Positions 8,972 through 20,299 of a stretch of DNA of 64,000 nucleotides are shown here, piece by piece. The stretch is taken from contig NZ_JAQUOY010000008.1 of assembly GCF_028716865.1 (NCBI RefSeq), positions 22,994 through 86,993 of the forward strand, given 5' to 3'. Under the pieces are notes generated by a model. The model was not told where the DNA came from, made no database searches, and worked only from the letters and a program-made list of their open reading frames with translations. The stretch comes from Candidatus Methylomirabilis sp. (GTDB taxonomy: Bacteria; Methylomirabilota; Methylomirabilia; Methylomirabilales; Methylomirabilaceae). Position 1 is the stretch's first letter, and each line of letters opens with the position of its first letter. The position numbers were made by a program, and so were the translations under genes.

Positions 8972-9800
8972 CCGGACAAGGCGGGTCGCAAGACGGTCGA
9001 TCTTTTGGGCGCTCTTAACAGGGATGGCTACCTTCTGTCTCTTGCCCTTCCTGTGGCAACTGCTCACATCGCTCAAGCCCACTTCCGAGATCAGTACGCT
9101 GCCGCCGCTCTTACCGACAAGGCCGGTCTTCGACCATTACCTCGCGGTCTTTCAAGACCGTCCATTCGGTCGATTTATCCTGAACAGCGTGATTGTCGCC
9201 TCCCTGACCACCGTGTCCTGCCTCTCCATCGGCTCCCTTGCAGCATTCGCCATTGCCAAGCTTCAGTTCCGAGGCAGGAACCTCCTGCTCTTCCTGGCCC
9301 TCTCCATCTCCATGTTCCCTCCCATTGCCGCGGTGAGTCCGCTCTATCTGATCATCCGAATCCTGGGATGGCGGGATACCTACGCCGGGCTTGTTGTCCC
9401 CTATACCACCTTTGCCCTCCCCCTGGCCATCTGGATCCTATGGAGCGTCTTCAGGGAGATCCCGGACGAGTTGTACCTGGCGGCTCTGGTAGACGGCTGT
9501 ACACCGTTTCAGGTCTTCGTTCGGATCTTCCTCCCCCTCGCCGCGCCGGGGATCGGGGCCGCCGCCATACTAGTCTTTATCTTTGCCTGGAATGAATTCC
9601 TCTATGCGCTGACCTTCACCTCAAGTGAGGCGATGCGGACGATCCCTGTGGCCATCGCCCTCTTTCCGGGTCTCCACGAGGTTCCCTGGGGAGAGATGGC
9701 GGCCGCCACGATCGTCGTCACCACGCCGTTGGTCCTCCTCGTCCTCTTCTTCCAACGCCGTATCGTCTCCGGTCTCACGGCCGGTTCAGTGAAGGGGTAG
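8964..9800 (+). CDS. Carbohydrate ABC transporter permease (MalG type)
   Basis: 278-residue inner-membrane permease with six helices. The EAA loop is DELYLAALVDGCTPFQVFVR around residue 170, and FIFAWNEFLYALTFTS is typical of MalG-class permeases. It overlaps the MalF-type gene and is followed after 38 bases by the ATPase gene, completing a CUT1-family importer. Confidence 0.92.
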   Translation: MDSRTRRVARRSIFWALLTGMATFCLLPFLWQLLTSLKPTSEISTLPPLLPTRPVFDHYLAVFQDRPFGRFILNSVIVASLTTVSCLSIGSLAAFAIAKLQFRGRNLLLFLALSISMFPPIAAVSPLYLIIRILGWRDTYAGLVVPYTTFALPLAIWILWSVFREIPDELYLAALVDGCTPFQVFVRIFLPLAAPGIGAAAILVFIFAWNEFLYALTFTSSEAMRTIPVAIALFPGLHEVPWGEMAAATIVVTTPLVLLVLFFQRRIVSGLTAGSVKG

Positions 9801-9838
9801 AGTTGAGAAACAGACTCACAGTATCGGGTGAGTAAGGT

Positions 9839-10870
9839 ATGGCAACGGTTGAAATTAAAGGGATCACTAAACAGTTCGGAACCATTCGGGCTGTGGACGG
9901 CGTGGACCTGCTCGTCAATGACGGGGAATTCTTCGTCCTCCTGGGGCCATCGGGGTGCGGAAAGTCCACTCTTCTTCGGATCGTCGCCGGCATAGAGCAA
10001 CCCACGTGTGGAGAGGTGCGGATAGGAGGACGGGTGGTGAACGATCTTCCGCCGCAGGCAAGGCAGGTGGCCATGGTCTTCCAGAGCTATGCCCTTTACC
10101 CCCATATGACGGTCTTCAAAAACATCGCCTTTCCCCTCGAGGTCCAGGGAATTGGGCGGGAGGCTATCGGGCAGAAAGCGAAGAAGGCAGCCGCGATGTT
10201 CGGGATCGAGCACCTGCTCGATCGGAAGCCCCGCGAACTGTCAGGGGGCGAGCGGCAACGGGTAGCCCTGGCCAGGGCATTAGTTCGAGAGCCGGCGGTG
10301 TTCCTTCTCGATGAGCCCCTCTCCAACCTTGACGCAAAACTTCGAACCGCAGCCCGAGAGGAGCTCTTGCAGTTGCAACGGCGGATCGGGACCACTACCC
10401 TCTATGTTACCCATGACCAGATGGAAGCCATGGGGCTTGCAGACCGGATTGCGGTGATGCATGCAGGGAGGGTCAGGCAGCTTGGAACGCCTCAGGAGAT
10501 CTACGATGAGCCGGCTGATACCTTTGTGGCCGGCTTCCTGGGATCACCTCCCATGAACCTGGTTGCGCATGGGGATACTATCATCGGCCTCCGCCCCGAG
10601 CACCTGCTTCCGAAGGGGGTCTATAGAGGAGAAGGCAAGCCGGTGTCCTTTCAGCTCAACGTCACGCGAGTGGAGTATCTGGGGGCAGATCGAATCATCT
10701 ATGGCTGCTTAGAGGAGAAGTTTGGGAATGCCCATGTACTGGTCAGGCTTCCCTCGGATATTACGATTTCCTGCCTACAAGGCCGAAGGTACGAATTCGC
10801 CATCGAGGAGAGCGCGATCAAGTTTTTCGATCGAGCGACTGAGTTCAGAATCGGGCCAAGGCCTCTCTAG
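9839..10870 (+). CDS. Carbohydrate ABC transporter ATPase (MsmX/UgpC type)
   Basis: 343-residue ATPase with Walker A LLGPSGCGKST, signature LSGGERQRVALARA, Walker B VFLLDEPLSNLD and the H-loop TLYVTHDQMEA. The C-terminal regulatory domain has FLGSPPMNL and IIGLRPEHL, as in CUT1 ATPases. It energises the importer encoded directly upstream. A decayed second copy of the last ~90 bases of this gene lies 1.2 kb downstream, at 12003-12130. Confidence 0.93.
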   Translation: MATVEIKGITKQFGTIRAVDGVDLLVNDGEFFVLLGPSGCGKSTLLRIVAGIEQPTCGEVRIGGRVVNDLPPQARQVAMVFQSYALYPHMTVFKNIAFPLEVQGIGREAIGQKAKKAAAMFGIEHLLDRKPRELSGGERQRVALARALVREPAVFLLDEPLSNLDAKLRTAAREELLQLQRRIGTTTLYVTHDQMEAMGLADRIAVMHAGRVRQLGTPQEIYDEPADTFVAGFLGSPPMNLVAHGDTIIGLRPEHLLPKGVYRGEGKPVSFQLNVTRVEYLGADRIIYGCLEEKFGNAHVLVRLPSDITISCLQGRRYEFAIEESAIKFFDRATEFRIGPRPL

Positions 10871-10964
10871 GAGTGCTTCATGTCCGGCGGTATGCCGATA
10901 CCGGGTAACAACCCCAAGATCAGCGGAGGCGGTTTGTACATTTTCCTTAAACAGGAGGCGACAA

Positions 10965-11714
10965 ATGAAGCTCACGGTTCTCATGGCAATCATGATTCCA
11001 GTATTCACCTTTGCTCTCCAGAACGCTGCCGCAACGCCGCCGGCTCAAGACGACGTGGAGATGGTGGCCGTCCCGGCAGGCGAGTTCATCATGGGCTCCG
11101 ATGATCCAGAGGCCGATGACAATGAGAAACCGGCCACGAAGGTTTACGTCAGACCCTTTTCGATTGACAAGTTCGAGGCGACGAACGCTCGCTACCTCCG
11201 GTGCATCGAGGCGGGAGCCTGCACCCGTCCTATCCCGCTGGGATATGACGCGACCACCAGGGCCAACCTGCCGGTGACGGTCGTGAGTTGGCAGCAGGCG
11301 GTGGCGTACTGCCGATGGGTCGGCAAGCGCCTGCCGACTGAAGCGGAGTGGGAAAGGGCTGCTCGCGGCACTGATGGCCGACGTTATCCATGGGGTAATA
11401 CCTTCGAGGCTGAACGGGCCAACGTCGGATACTCGGTCGGGTCCGCCACCCCTGTGGGGAGCTACCCAAAAGGGGCCTCCCCTTACGGGGTGATGGACAT
11501 GGCCGGCAATGTCTGGGAGTGGACGTCGTCGCTGTACAAGCCCTACCCCTACGATCCACACGACGGTCGAGAGGATCCAAACGCCAGAGGTAGTCGAGTC
11601 GAGCGCGGCGGGGGGTGGTACACTCCCGAGTGGCATGCGCGGACGACCCGGCGGACCGCTGCCGGCCATGTCTATCGCCGCTTCAGCGACCTTGGGTTCC
11701 GCTGCGCCAAGTAA
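10965..11714 (+). CDS. FGE/SUMF1-fold secreted protein
   Basis: 249-residue protein with a signal peptide of ~24 residues followed by a formylglycine-generating-enzyme-like domain: MVAVPAGEFIMGSDDPEADD, LPTEAEWERAARG, YPWGN, GVMDMAGNVWEWTS and the closing SDLGFRCAK. ATG 10965 follows AGGAGGCG; an open frame extends further upstream, but that part overlaps the ATPase gene. The cysteine pair used by true FGE for sulfatase maturation is not apparent in the C-terminal segment, so this is probably one of the many non-catalytic or differently acting family members. No sulfatase is in the window. Confidence 0.82.
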   Translation: MKLTVLMAIMIPVFTFALQNAAATPPAQDDVEMVAVPAGEFIMGSDDPEADDNEKPATKVYVRPFSIDKFEATNARYLRCIEAGACTRPIPLGYDATTRANLPVTVVSWQQAVAYCRWVGKRLPTEAEWERAARGTDGRRYPWGNTFEAERANVGYSVGSATPVGSYPKGASPYGVMDMAGNVWEWTSSLYKPYPYDPHDGREDPNARGSRVERGGGWYTPEWHARTTRRTAAGHVYRRFSDLGFRCAK

Positions 11715-12002
11715 CGCGGTCTACTGGAGCTCATCATGCCATCTCGGATGATTGATCAGTTGCCGGATGACTGTGACTCAGCGACCTCTATGGGTACCTT
11801 GCAAGCTTTTCCGAGCCGATGGCATACCTATATGGGCTCCAGCGTTACGGGTGGGTAGTCCATTTTCGCACGGTCGCTATGGAGGGACCGTCTGCCCGTC
11901 GATACCGCTACGATAGGGAAGGCCGACATTGAGGTGAATATCTTGAGGCAGCGTATCTTCGCGCGAATGAATTGATCGGTACGAGAGGATAGGCACATCC
12001 GA
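11715..12002. other. Intergenic, nothing recognised
   Basis: About 290 bases with no credible coding frame, RNA gene or repeat that I can identify. It leads into the degenerate copy of the transporter ATPase 3' end. Confidence 0.5.
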
Positions 12003-12130
12003 GGACACGAATTCGCCATCGAGGAACACGCGATGAGGTTTTCGACCGAGCGACTACGCTGAGGATCGGCATAAGACCCCTCTAGCAGGGCTGTGTGTGC
12101 GGCAGGATGTTTCTACCAGGCAATAACCTT
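12003..12130 (+). pseudogene. Degenerate copy of ABC ATPase gene 3' end
   Basis: The stretch beginning ACGAATTCGCCATCGAGGA matches 10793 onward in the intact ATPase gene. The similarity continues through GAGCGACT, the CCTCTCTAG/CCCTCTAGC stop region and into the sequence after the gene (ACCGGGTAACAACC against ACCAGGCAATAACC). Several small deletions break the frame. It records a partial duplication, or the remains of a second transporter operon. Confidence 0.7.
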
Positions 12131-12196
12131 ACTGCGATCCGATGTGCGAGTGAGCGTACTGGGGATTTTCACTGGTCATCGCACTAATGTCTATGG

Positions 12197-12306
12197 TATA
12201 AGATCGGCGATGAATATGTCCTAAGAGGTCCGGAGATGCGAGTGTCAATTTCCGGAGGATACTGGGTGGTCGGGCCGCCATCCGCGAGAAGCGGAGGCGG
12301 TTTTTT
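12197..12306 (+). promoter_or_regulatory. Possible leader with promoter and attenuator-like hairpin
   Basis: A TATAAG at 12197-12202 could be a -10 box. About 70 bases later, 12275-12306 forms a strong intrinsic terminator: CCGCC and TCCGC pairing across GAGAA with GCGGA and GGCGG, followed by six T. No coding frame connects the two, and the cytochrome c gene starts 158 bases beyond. The arrangement could be a short terminated RNA or a conditional leader for the cytochrome c-nhaA-copA cluster. The terminator itself is clear; the regulatory role is inference. Confidence 0.5.
12275..12306 (+). terminator. Rho-independent terminator
   Basis: Ten-base-pair stem CCGCC-TCCGC/GCGGA-GGCGG with one bulged A, loop GAGAA, then TTTTTTATTTT. 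Reads on the plus strand. Confidence 0.8.
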
Positions 12307-12463
12307 ATTTTGTTCGGTTGCGATCGTAAATCCGGTTGATCATGAGGTACCTGGCGGTTACGATGAACAGGCTGCGGAACCGGCATCTTGTCGGAGAGGC
12401 GCTTACAGAACCGGTGTAAATCTCAATCGTCGCTTGGCTGGCCGGCGCAAAGGGAGGCTCGAA

Positions 12464-12886
12464 ATGATCGGCAAGCTGACGAAGATCGCTAAGAGAGTCG
12501 CTGTCCTCACGTTCGCTGCGAGTCTGATTCTCGTGTCATGCCGTAGTACTCCGGAGCTGCCTACCGGACAGGCCCTCTATCTTCGGCATTGCGCCTCGTG
12601 CCACGGCGAGTCCGGAGACGGCAACGGTCCGTTGGCAGCATCCTTACGACGACCCCCATCCGACCTTCGAGTAATTACGAAGCGCCACGGCGGGCGATTT
12701 GATGAAGCCTATGTGATGCAAATCATCGACGGCAGGCGCACAGTGGCCGAGCATGGGACCAGGGAGATGCCTGTCTGGGGGGCGGTGTTCGAGGGCGAGC
12801 ATCGACCTGAAGGCTACCCGGCCTACACCTCGCTTTTGCACTCACGAGCCCTCACCGACTACCTGGGTTCGATTCAGCAGGAGTAG
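12464..12886 (+). CDS. Monohaem cytochrome c, membrane or periplasmic
   Basis: 140-residue protein with an N-terminal signal ending LILVSC, a likely lipobox. The single haem site is CASCH in LYLRHCASCHGESGDGNG, and MPVWG supplies a plausible axial Met. This is the small class I cytochrome c pattern used as a periplasmic electron carrier or subunit. ATG 12464 follows GGGAGG; the open frame extends upstream but lacks signals there. The nhaA start lies five bases after the stop. It could feed electrons to the NirK nitrite reductase 4.5 kb downstream; that is inference. Confidence 0.85.
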   Translation: MIGKLTKIAKRVAVLTFAASLILVSCRSTPELPTGQALYLRHCASCHGESGDGNGPLAASLRRPPSDLRVITKRHGGRFDEAYVMQIIDGRRTVAEHGTREMPVWGAVFEGEHRPEGYPAYTSLLHSRALTDYLGSIQQE

Positions 12887-12891
12887 GCAGT

Positions 12892-14258
<1,367 letters not shown>

Positions 14259-14262
<4 letters not shown>

Positions 14263-16754
14263 CCTACGTGGTGTCTGACAAGTCGGGGAATCGGCGCGTT
14301 GAGCTCCCCGTGAGTGGCCTGACCTGCGATAAGTGCGTCCAGACGGTTGAGCGCGCCCTCCGCGCAGTGCCAGGGGTCGCCACGGCAATCGTCAATCTCG
14401 TGAGCAGCCGTGCTGTCGTGGAATACGACCCAGGGCAGACGGGTCTCCCCGCACTGCACGAGGCTATCAAGGCTGCGGGGTACCGTGTCGACGCGGCCAA
14501 GACGCGTTTCGCCATACGGGGGATTACCTGCGCCTCCTGCGTCACGAAGATCGAACAGGCGCTGCTCGCCACTCCCGGTGTATTGAAAGCGAGCGTGAAC
14601 CTGGGGACAGAGGAGGCGGAGGTGGTGTACCTGCCGAGTGTGGCCGACCTGGCGGCGGTTAAGGGGGCAGTCGGGTCGGCCGGGTACGAGGTTGTCGAGG
14701 CGCCGCCGCTGGCGAGTCCGGAAGCGACGGACCGAGAGGCCAAGGCTCGCGAGCAGGAGTATCGGAGCCTCATGCGAAAATGGTGGTTCGGGGCGGCGGT
14801 CGGGACATTCACGATGACCATGAGCTACCCGTGGCTTTTCCCGATCCTCGACACGTGGTTCCCGCGCGACAGCCCCCAGCTCTGGTATATCTGGGCCGGA
14901 ATGGGGGTCGCGGCGCTGGCGGTGATGCTGTACAGCGGAGGCCACTTCTACACCGGCGCCTGGCGGGCACTCAAGCATCGGGCCGCGAACATGCACACAC
15001 TGATCGCCCTCGGTACCGGGGTCGCTTGGGTCTACTCCACGATCGCGCTCCTCTTCCCACAACTCTTCCCCTCTGCCGCCTTTGCCGACGTCTACTACGA
15101 CGTGACGGTGGTCGTGATTGCCCTTGTGGACTTGGGGCTGGCCATGGAGTTGAAGGCGAAAGGCCGGACGTCAGAAGCCATCAAGAAGCTGATCGGCTTG
15201 CAGGCGAGGACCGCGCGCGTGGTGAGAGACGGGCAGGAAGTGGACATCCCGGTTGAGGAGGTACTGGTCGGGGACCTCGTGGTCGTTCGCCCCGGAGAGA
15301 AGATCCCCGTAGACGGGGAGATCACCGAGGGCTCCTCGGCAGTCGATGAGTCCATGGTTACCGGGGAGTCGCTCCCGGTCGAGAAGAAAGCTGGCGATGA
15401 GGTGATCGGGGCCACGATCAACAAGACCGGAGCTTTTAAGTTTAGGGCTACGAAAGTCGGGAAGGATACTGCGCTCGCCAACATCATCCGGATGGTGCAG
15501 GACGCTCAGGGCTCGAAGGTTCCGGTCCAGCGGATCGTGGACGTCGTTTCGGGCTACTTCACGCCCTCCGTGGCGATCCTCGCCATCCTGGGGTTCATGA
15601 TCTGGTACACGTTCGGGCCGCCGCCAGCGGTGATCTACGCGCTTATCGTGGCGGTGACCACGCTGATCATCGCCTGCCCATGCGCCCTTGGCATGGCGAC
15701 GCCGATGTCGCTGACGACCGGCGTCGGCCTCGGAGCGCTCAACGGAATCCTGATCCGGGGCGGCGAGTCCCTCCAGACCGCGCAGAACCTCCAGACGATC
15801 ATCCTGGACAAGACCGGCACCATCACGCACGGCAAGCCCATATTGACCAACGTCGTGGTGGCTGGATCTTTCAGGGAGGAGGAATTGCTGCGCCTGGCCG
15901 GTGGCGTCGAGAAGTCGTCAGAGCACCCCCTGGCCGCCGCCATCGTCGAGGGCGCCAAGGGGCGCGGCCTCGCGCTCCCCGACGCGGATACCTTCAACGC
16001 GATCCCCGGTCACGGGATCGAGGCCGGCATCGAGGGGCGCACACTGCTCCTGGGGAATCTCAAACTGATGCGGGATCGCCAGGTGGCTCTGGATAGGCTG
16101 GAACAAACGGCCATCACGCTCGCCGACGACGGGAAGACGCCAATGTACGTGGCCATCGACGGGAGGGCGGCCGGCGTCATTGCCGTGGCCGACACCGTGA
16201 AGGACGACTCCAAGGTGGCGATTCAAACCCTTAAAGCGATGGGACTCGAGGTGGTCATGATCACCGGCGATAACGAGCGAACGGCCCAGGCCATCGGTCG
16301 GCTGGTCGGCATCGACCGTGTCCTGGCCGAAGTGCTGCCGCAGGATAAGGCCTTCAATGTTCAAAAGCTGCAACTCGAAGGGAAGAAAGTCGCAATGGTC
16401 GGTGATGGGATCAACGACGCCCCCGCCCTCGCCCAGGCGGACGTGGGCTTTGCCATCGGGACGGGCACCGACGTGGCTATTGCCGCATCGGACATCACGC
16501 TGATCAAGGGAAGCCTCCGAGGCGTCGTCCTGGCTATCCAGATCAGCCGGGCGACCATGCGCAACGTCTACCAGAACCTTGCCGGAGCCTTCTTGTATAA
16601 TGTCCTCGGTCTGCCGATCGCCCTGGGTATTCTCTACCCCTTCTTCGGGATCCTGCTTTCCCCGATGCTGGCGGCCATCGCCATGTCGTTCAGCTCCGTC
16701 ACCGTCGTCACCAATGCCAACCGGCTGAAGCGGTGGAAGCCGGCCGCCGCGTGA
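14259..16754 (+). CDS. copA: Copper-exporting P1B-type ATPase
   Basis: 831-residue P-type ATPase. Two N-terminal heavy-metal domains carry GLTCDKC (~residue 20) and GITCASC (~87). The membrane metal site is IIACPCALG (~473), preceded by the TGES actuator loop (~367). The phosphorylated Asp is in [11 protein letters not shown] (~517), and [14 protein letters not shown] (~715) is the hinge. The CPC motif marks Cu(I) or Ag(I) export. ATG 14259 is chosen because it gives the first metal-binding domain at the N-terminus and overlaps the nhaA stop; the frame stays open upstream inside nhaA. A cupredoxin follows, so the pair probably supplies or detoxifies periplasmic copper. Confidence 0.95.
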
Positions 16755-16767
16755 AGGAGGCTCTCTG

Positions 16768-17145
16768 ATGTCCTGGGACAAGATCGTCGTGGATGTCGTC
16801 GGGCTCGGGCTGATCGGGTTTATCGTATGGTTTTTCTGGCTCGTCAAAGCCAAGGGAGTAAAGGCCGCCCTGACCAGCGGCGGCTATCAGGAACAACTCG
16901 TACTCGTGAAGGGTGGCTACACGCCCGACGTCATTGTTGTAGAGCGCGGGAAACCGGTCCGGCTCAAGTTCGTGCGTCAGGAGTCGGCATCCTGCTCGGA
17001 AATGGTGTTGATTCCCGCGTTCGACAAGAACGTCAGGCTTCCAGAGGGTGAGACCGTCCCGATCGAGCTTCTGCCCAAGGAGCCGGGCGAGTACGAGTTC
17101 GCCTGTCAGATGGGGATGTTTCGCGGCAAGCTAATCGTGGAGTGA
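16768..17145 (+). CDS. Membrane-anchored cupredoxin-domain protein
   Basis: 125-residue protein with one N-terminal membrane helix (VVGLGLIGFIVWFFWLV) and a plastocyanin-like domain. Candidate copper ligands are the Cys of SASCSEM and the C-x-M-x-M of FACQMGMFRG, a pattern seen in cupredoxin_1 proteins that accompany copper ATPases. AAGGAGG precedes the ATG, 13 bases after copA. Likely a periplasmic copper carrier handing metal to or from CopA and possibly NirK; the handover is inference. Confidence 0.8.
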   Translation: MSWDKIVVDVVGLGLIGFIVWFFWLVKAKGVKAALTSGGYQEQLVLVKGGYTPDVIVVERGKPVRLKFVRQESASCSEMVLIPAFDKNVRLPEGETVPIELLPKEPGEYEFACQMGMFRGKLIVE

Positions 17146-17383
17146 GCGCGTTGAACGCGGGAGGGATGCAATGAACCGGGTCTCGATTGGTCAGCACTGC
17201 TATGCGCAATCCACGTACCTGGACGCGTAGCAGGAGATCGTGACGGACGTCGGCTGGCGCGGGATGGTCTCACGCTGGTGAAATCACTCCTGTGAACAGC
17301 GTTAGGACGGGACGACTACGTTGCCCGGTTTACTCAATGGTTGGCTTACCGGGCGCCAAGGCTCTCAACATAAAGGAGAAGGT

Positions 17384-18472
17384 ATGCGCACGATACTGAC
17401 TGTCATTCTTGGCATCAGTGTCTTACTGGGCTGCTTTGCGAATACATGGGCGGAGAACGCCTCCCAGGTGAAGACACTGGAACGCGTCACTCAGAGGCTT
17501 GTCGCCCCGCCGTTCCTGCCCGCCCATGAGCAAGTGGCGCAGGGGCCGCCAAAGGTCGTGCAAGTGCGCATGGTAATCGAGGAGAAGCGCATGACAATCA
17601 GCCCGGATGGCGCCACGATCTGGGCCATGACCTTCAACGGGAGCGTCCCAGGGCCGATCGTCGTGGTTCATCAAGACGACTATGTGGAACTGACACTGGT
17701 CAACCCGACAACGAACACATTGCGGCACAATATCGATTTTCACGCAGCCACCGGAGCCTTGGGTGGTGGAGAGCTGACCCATGTCGCCCCGGGGCAGGAG
17801 GTTGTCCTCCGATTCAAAGCGATCAAAGCGGGGGTCTTTGTCTATCACTGCGCCCCTGGCGGACCCATGATCCCATGGCACGTCGTGTCGGGGATGAACG
17901 GAGCCATCATGGTTCTCCCGCGAGACGGCCTGCGAGATGCCGAAGGGAAGCCGGTCCGATACGACAAAGCCTACTATATAGGTGAGCAAGACTTTTACAT
18001 CCCCAAGGACGCGAACGGAAAGTACAAGGCGTACCCGACGCCCATCGCCGGCCTGGAGGATATGCTCGAGGTCATGAGGACCCTGACGCCCACCCATGTG
18101 GTGTTTAACGGAGCCGTGGGCGCCCTCACAGGCGAGCATGCCCTAACGGCTAAGGTCGGGGAGAGGGTGTTGTTCATCCACGCTCAAGCCAATAGAGACT
18201 CTCGCCCCCATCTGATCGGCGGGCACGCTGACCTGATGTGGAGCGGCGGCTCTTTCAAGGACAGGCCGGCGACGAATCTGGAGACATGGTTCGTGGCAGG
18301 CGGCTCTGCGGTAGCCGCGCTGTATCAGTTTCGACAGCCCGGTCTGTATGTTTATCTCAATCATAACCTGATCGAAGCGATGTTGCTGGGCGCAGCCGCC
18401 CATATCAAAGTAGAAGGGGTATGGAATAACGATCTTATGGAACAGATCCACAAGCCTGGTTCGATCAAGTAG
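17384..18472 (+). CDS. nirK: Copper-containing nitrite reductase NirK
   Basis: 362-residue two-domain multicopper enzyme with a signal peptide ([16 protein letters not shown]). It reduces nitrite to nitric oxide in the periplasm. Type 1 copper ligands are visible in [18 protein letters not shown] (Cys, His and Met, residues ~153-171) with the upstream His of HNIDFHAA (~114-120). The type 2 copper site uses His in DFHA and YHC, and the His of RPHLIGGH (~273-280) from the neighbouring subunit. ATG 17384 follows AAAGGAGAAGG. Copper export and cupredoxin genes directly upstream fit a copper-dependent respiratory enzyme. No accessory nir genes are needed and none are present. Confidence 0.93.
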   Translation: MRTILTVILGISVLLGCFANTWAENASQVKTLERVTQRLVAPPFLPAHEQVAQGPPKVVQVRMVIEEKRMTISPDGATIWAMTFNGSVPGPIVVVHQDDYVELTLVNPTTNTLRHNIDFHAATGALGGGELTHVAPGQEVVLRFKAIKAGVFVYHCAPGGPMIPWHVVSGMNGAIMVLPRDGLRDAEGKPVRYDKAYYIGEQDFYIPKDANGKYKAYPTPIAGLEDMLEVMRTLTPTHVVFNGAVGALTGEHALTAKVGERVLFIHAQANRDSRPHLIGGHADLMWSGGSFKDRPATNLETWFVAGGSAVAALYQFRQPGLYVYLNHNLIEAMLLGAAAHIKVEGVWNNDLMEQIHKPGSIK

Positions 18473-18758
18473 CAGAAAACCCTTCACTGTCTACAGCGTT
18501 TGCATCTACGTCGGGCCCGATTTCGGCAGCGGGCGACGTAAGGCGCTGGGCCGGCACGTGTCAGCGATGACGTGAGTGTTCGATGAGGAGCACGCGGCCA
18601 AGGCGGTCAGCTGAAACGTTGCGGGTGTGGACGCCCTGCGGACGCGCCGGAATAGTTATAATGGCACCCCGAGGGAAGGCGTCGACCGGTTGGCGCTTCA
18701 ACGGTGAGGCATCCGGGAAGATGAGGATCACGCGTAGGCTCCCCGCAGGCATTCGGGA

Positions 18759-19667
18759 ATGATCGTCCTTACGGTGAACTGCGGCAGTTCGTCCGTGAAG
18801 TGTCGAGTGTTCGACGCGACGAACCACCAACAACCGGCAGCCGTACGAGTGTTGGCGGAGGGCTCGGTCGGAGGCGTTCCGGAGGATCCCGTGATGGTGC
18901 TGCGCACCGAGGCGGGTGACCTGCGGAAGGCGATCGCCGTGGACGACGACGCGGGCGGTGTCCGACATCTTCTCCGAGAGTTGACGGGCGTCTTTGGCCT
19001 TTCGCGGATCGAGGCGGACGGCCAGAACACCGAAGGCTCGTGGCGTTCGCATCAGGTACCGCTCGGCGACATGGCCGACAACCCCGAACACCTCCGGCTC
19101 CTAGAGAAGTGGCTGAAGCGCTACCGGCCGGAGAAGCTCTTCGACGGGAACGGGGCACTGAGGCCCGAGTTGGCAACCCTCGCGCCAACGGGCGCACGCC
19201 GCATGGGCGCTAATCCCCACGCCAACGACGGCCTGCTGCTCAAGGGTCTGACGCTGCCCGACTTCCATGACTATGCTGTGGAGGTGACCAAGCCGGGTGT
19301 GCTGGTTGCCGAGGCGACACGCGTCCTCGGGGGCTTCCTACGCGACGTTATGAAACTCAACATGGACGCCCGAAACTTCCGGGTATTCGGTCCCGACGAG
19401 ACCGCATCAAATCGCCTCGGCGACCTCTTCGAGGCAACTGATCGGACCTGGATGGCCGAGACGCTGCCAGAGGACGACCACCTCGCGCCGGACGGCCGCG
19501 TGATGGAGATCCTGAGCGAGCATACCTGCCAGGGGTGGCTAAGGGGTACCTGCTCACCGGTCGCCACGGCCTCTTCTCCTGCTACGAGGCGTTCATCCAC
19601 ATCGTGGACTCGATGTTCAACCAACACGTCAAATGGTTGAAGGTGTGCAATGAGATTCCTTGGCGGC
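18759..19667 (+). pseudogene. Acetate kinase/phosphoketolase deletion fusion
   Basis: The first ~75 codons are the N-terminus of acetate kinase ([20 protein letters not shown]). The frame then switches into the middle of a xylulose-5-P/fructose-6-P phosphoketolase ([41 protein letters not shown]). Near 19540 a one-base frameshift moves the match to another frame ([18 protein letters not shown]), and it stops at NEIPWR near 19665, where a reversed fragment of another gene begins. Neither enzyme can be functional. It looks like the scar of a neighbouring ackA-xfp pair that lost its centre. Confidence 0.85.
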
Positions 19668-19838
19668 GAGGATCGCCTGGGCCGTCAGCTTCTTGCTGGT
19701 GTCGTCGTAGATGTCGAAGTGGCGCTGATCGGCCCGCCAGCCGTCGATGACGGCCTTCTGGGGATCGATGTTCTTCTTGAACTTGTAACGGGCGAAGAGG
19801 TTCTCGACGTTGAAGGTGCCGATTCGGATGGTGGCCAT
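19629..19838 (-). pseudogene. Truncated endonuclease/exonuclease/phosphatase-family gene
   Basis: N-terminal ~60 residues of an EEP-fold protein (MATIRIGTFNVENLFARYKF, then [17 protein letters not shown]), with a good AAAGGAGG upstream of the ATG at 19838. The match ends abruptly around 19665, where the phosphoketolase fragment on the other strand also ends. This is a breakpoint joining two truncated genes tail to tail. The catalytic residues beyond the first motif are missing. Confidence 0.75.
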
Positions 19839-20299
19839 AAGAACCTCCTTTATTGGAAGGGATGGCTTTGCGGCTGCTTTTTCGTTGGTGCAAATTTAGA
19901 CCTGACGTTGCGAAACGTCAAGAGGGATGCTTCTTCAGCTATGGATCGGCCGAGAGCGTCCGTTCTGGGGGAGCTGTAACGGCTGTTCTCAGAGACGATG
20001 AAAGTCGGATGCCCCAACCACCTCGCAGTCGATGCCGCCAAAGGTGATGGTGGCCCGTAAGAGCGGGTGATAGGACCGGGGCTCCGGCCATGATATGCTT
20101 GCGTGTCTGATAGACCCGCTCATCTTCCCCCTGACCCTCAAGTTCACGAACGCGGGGAAGGAGGCCAGATCCCCTGATCCTTACCTCAACGGATGCGCGA
20201 TTCGATAGGCCTACTTTTTCACAAGAGCCTGGACTTTCAGGGGGTTTTTCGATAAGTTCCCGGGTAGTGTTCGGTCATGAGAGGGAGCAGGGCGAGATA
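19839..20299. other. Intergenic, decayed sequence
   Basis: About 460 bases without a confident gene. Short open frames exist on both strands but none has a family resemblance or a convincing ribosome site. It separates the pseudogene cluster from the defence-locus flank. Confidence 0.5.

Noticed and set aside
17171..17230. 20-codon frame upstream of nirK
   Set aside because: It has a ribosome-like GGGAGG but is too short and has no similarity that I can see; a leader peptide role would be speculation.
18473..18758. A promoter at TATAAT 18657-18662 for the ackA fragment
   Set aside because: No -35 at proper spacing was visible and the gene below is broken, so it is not listed as a feature.
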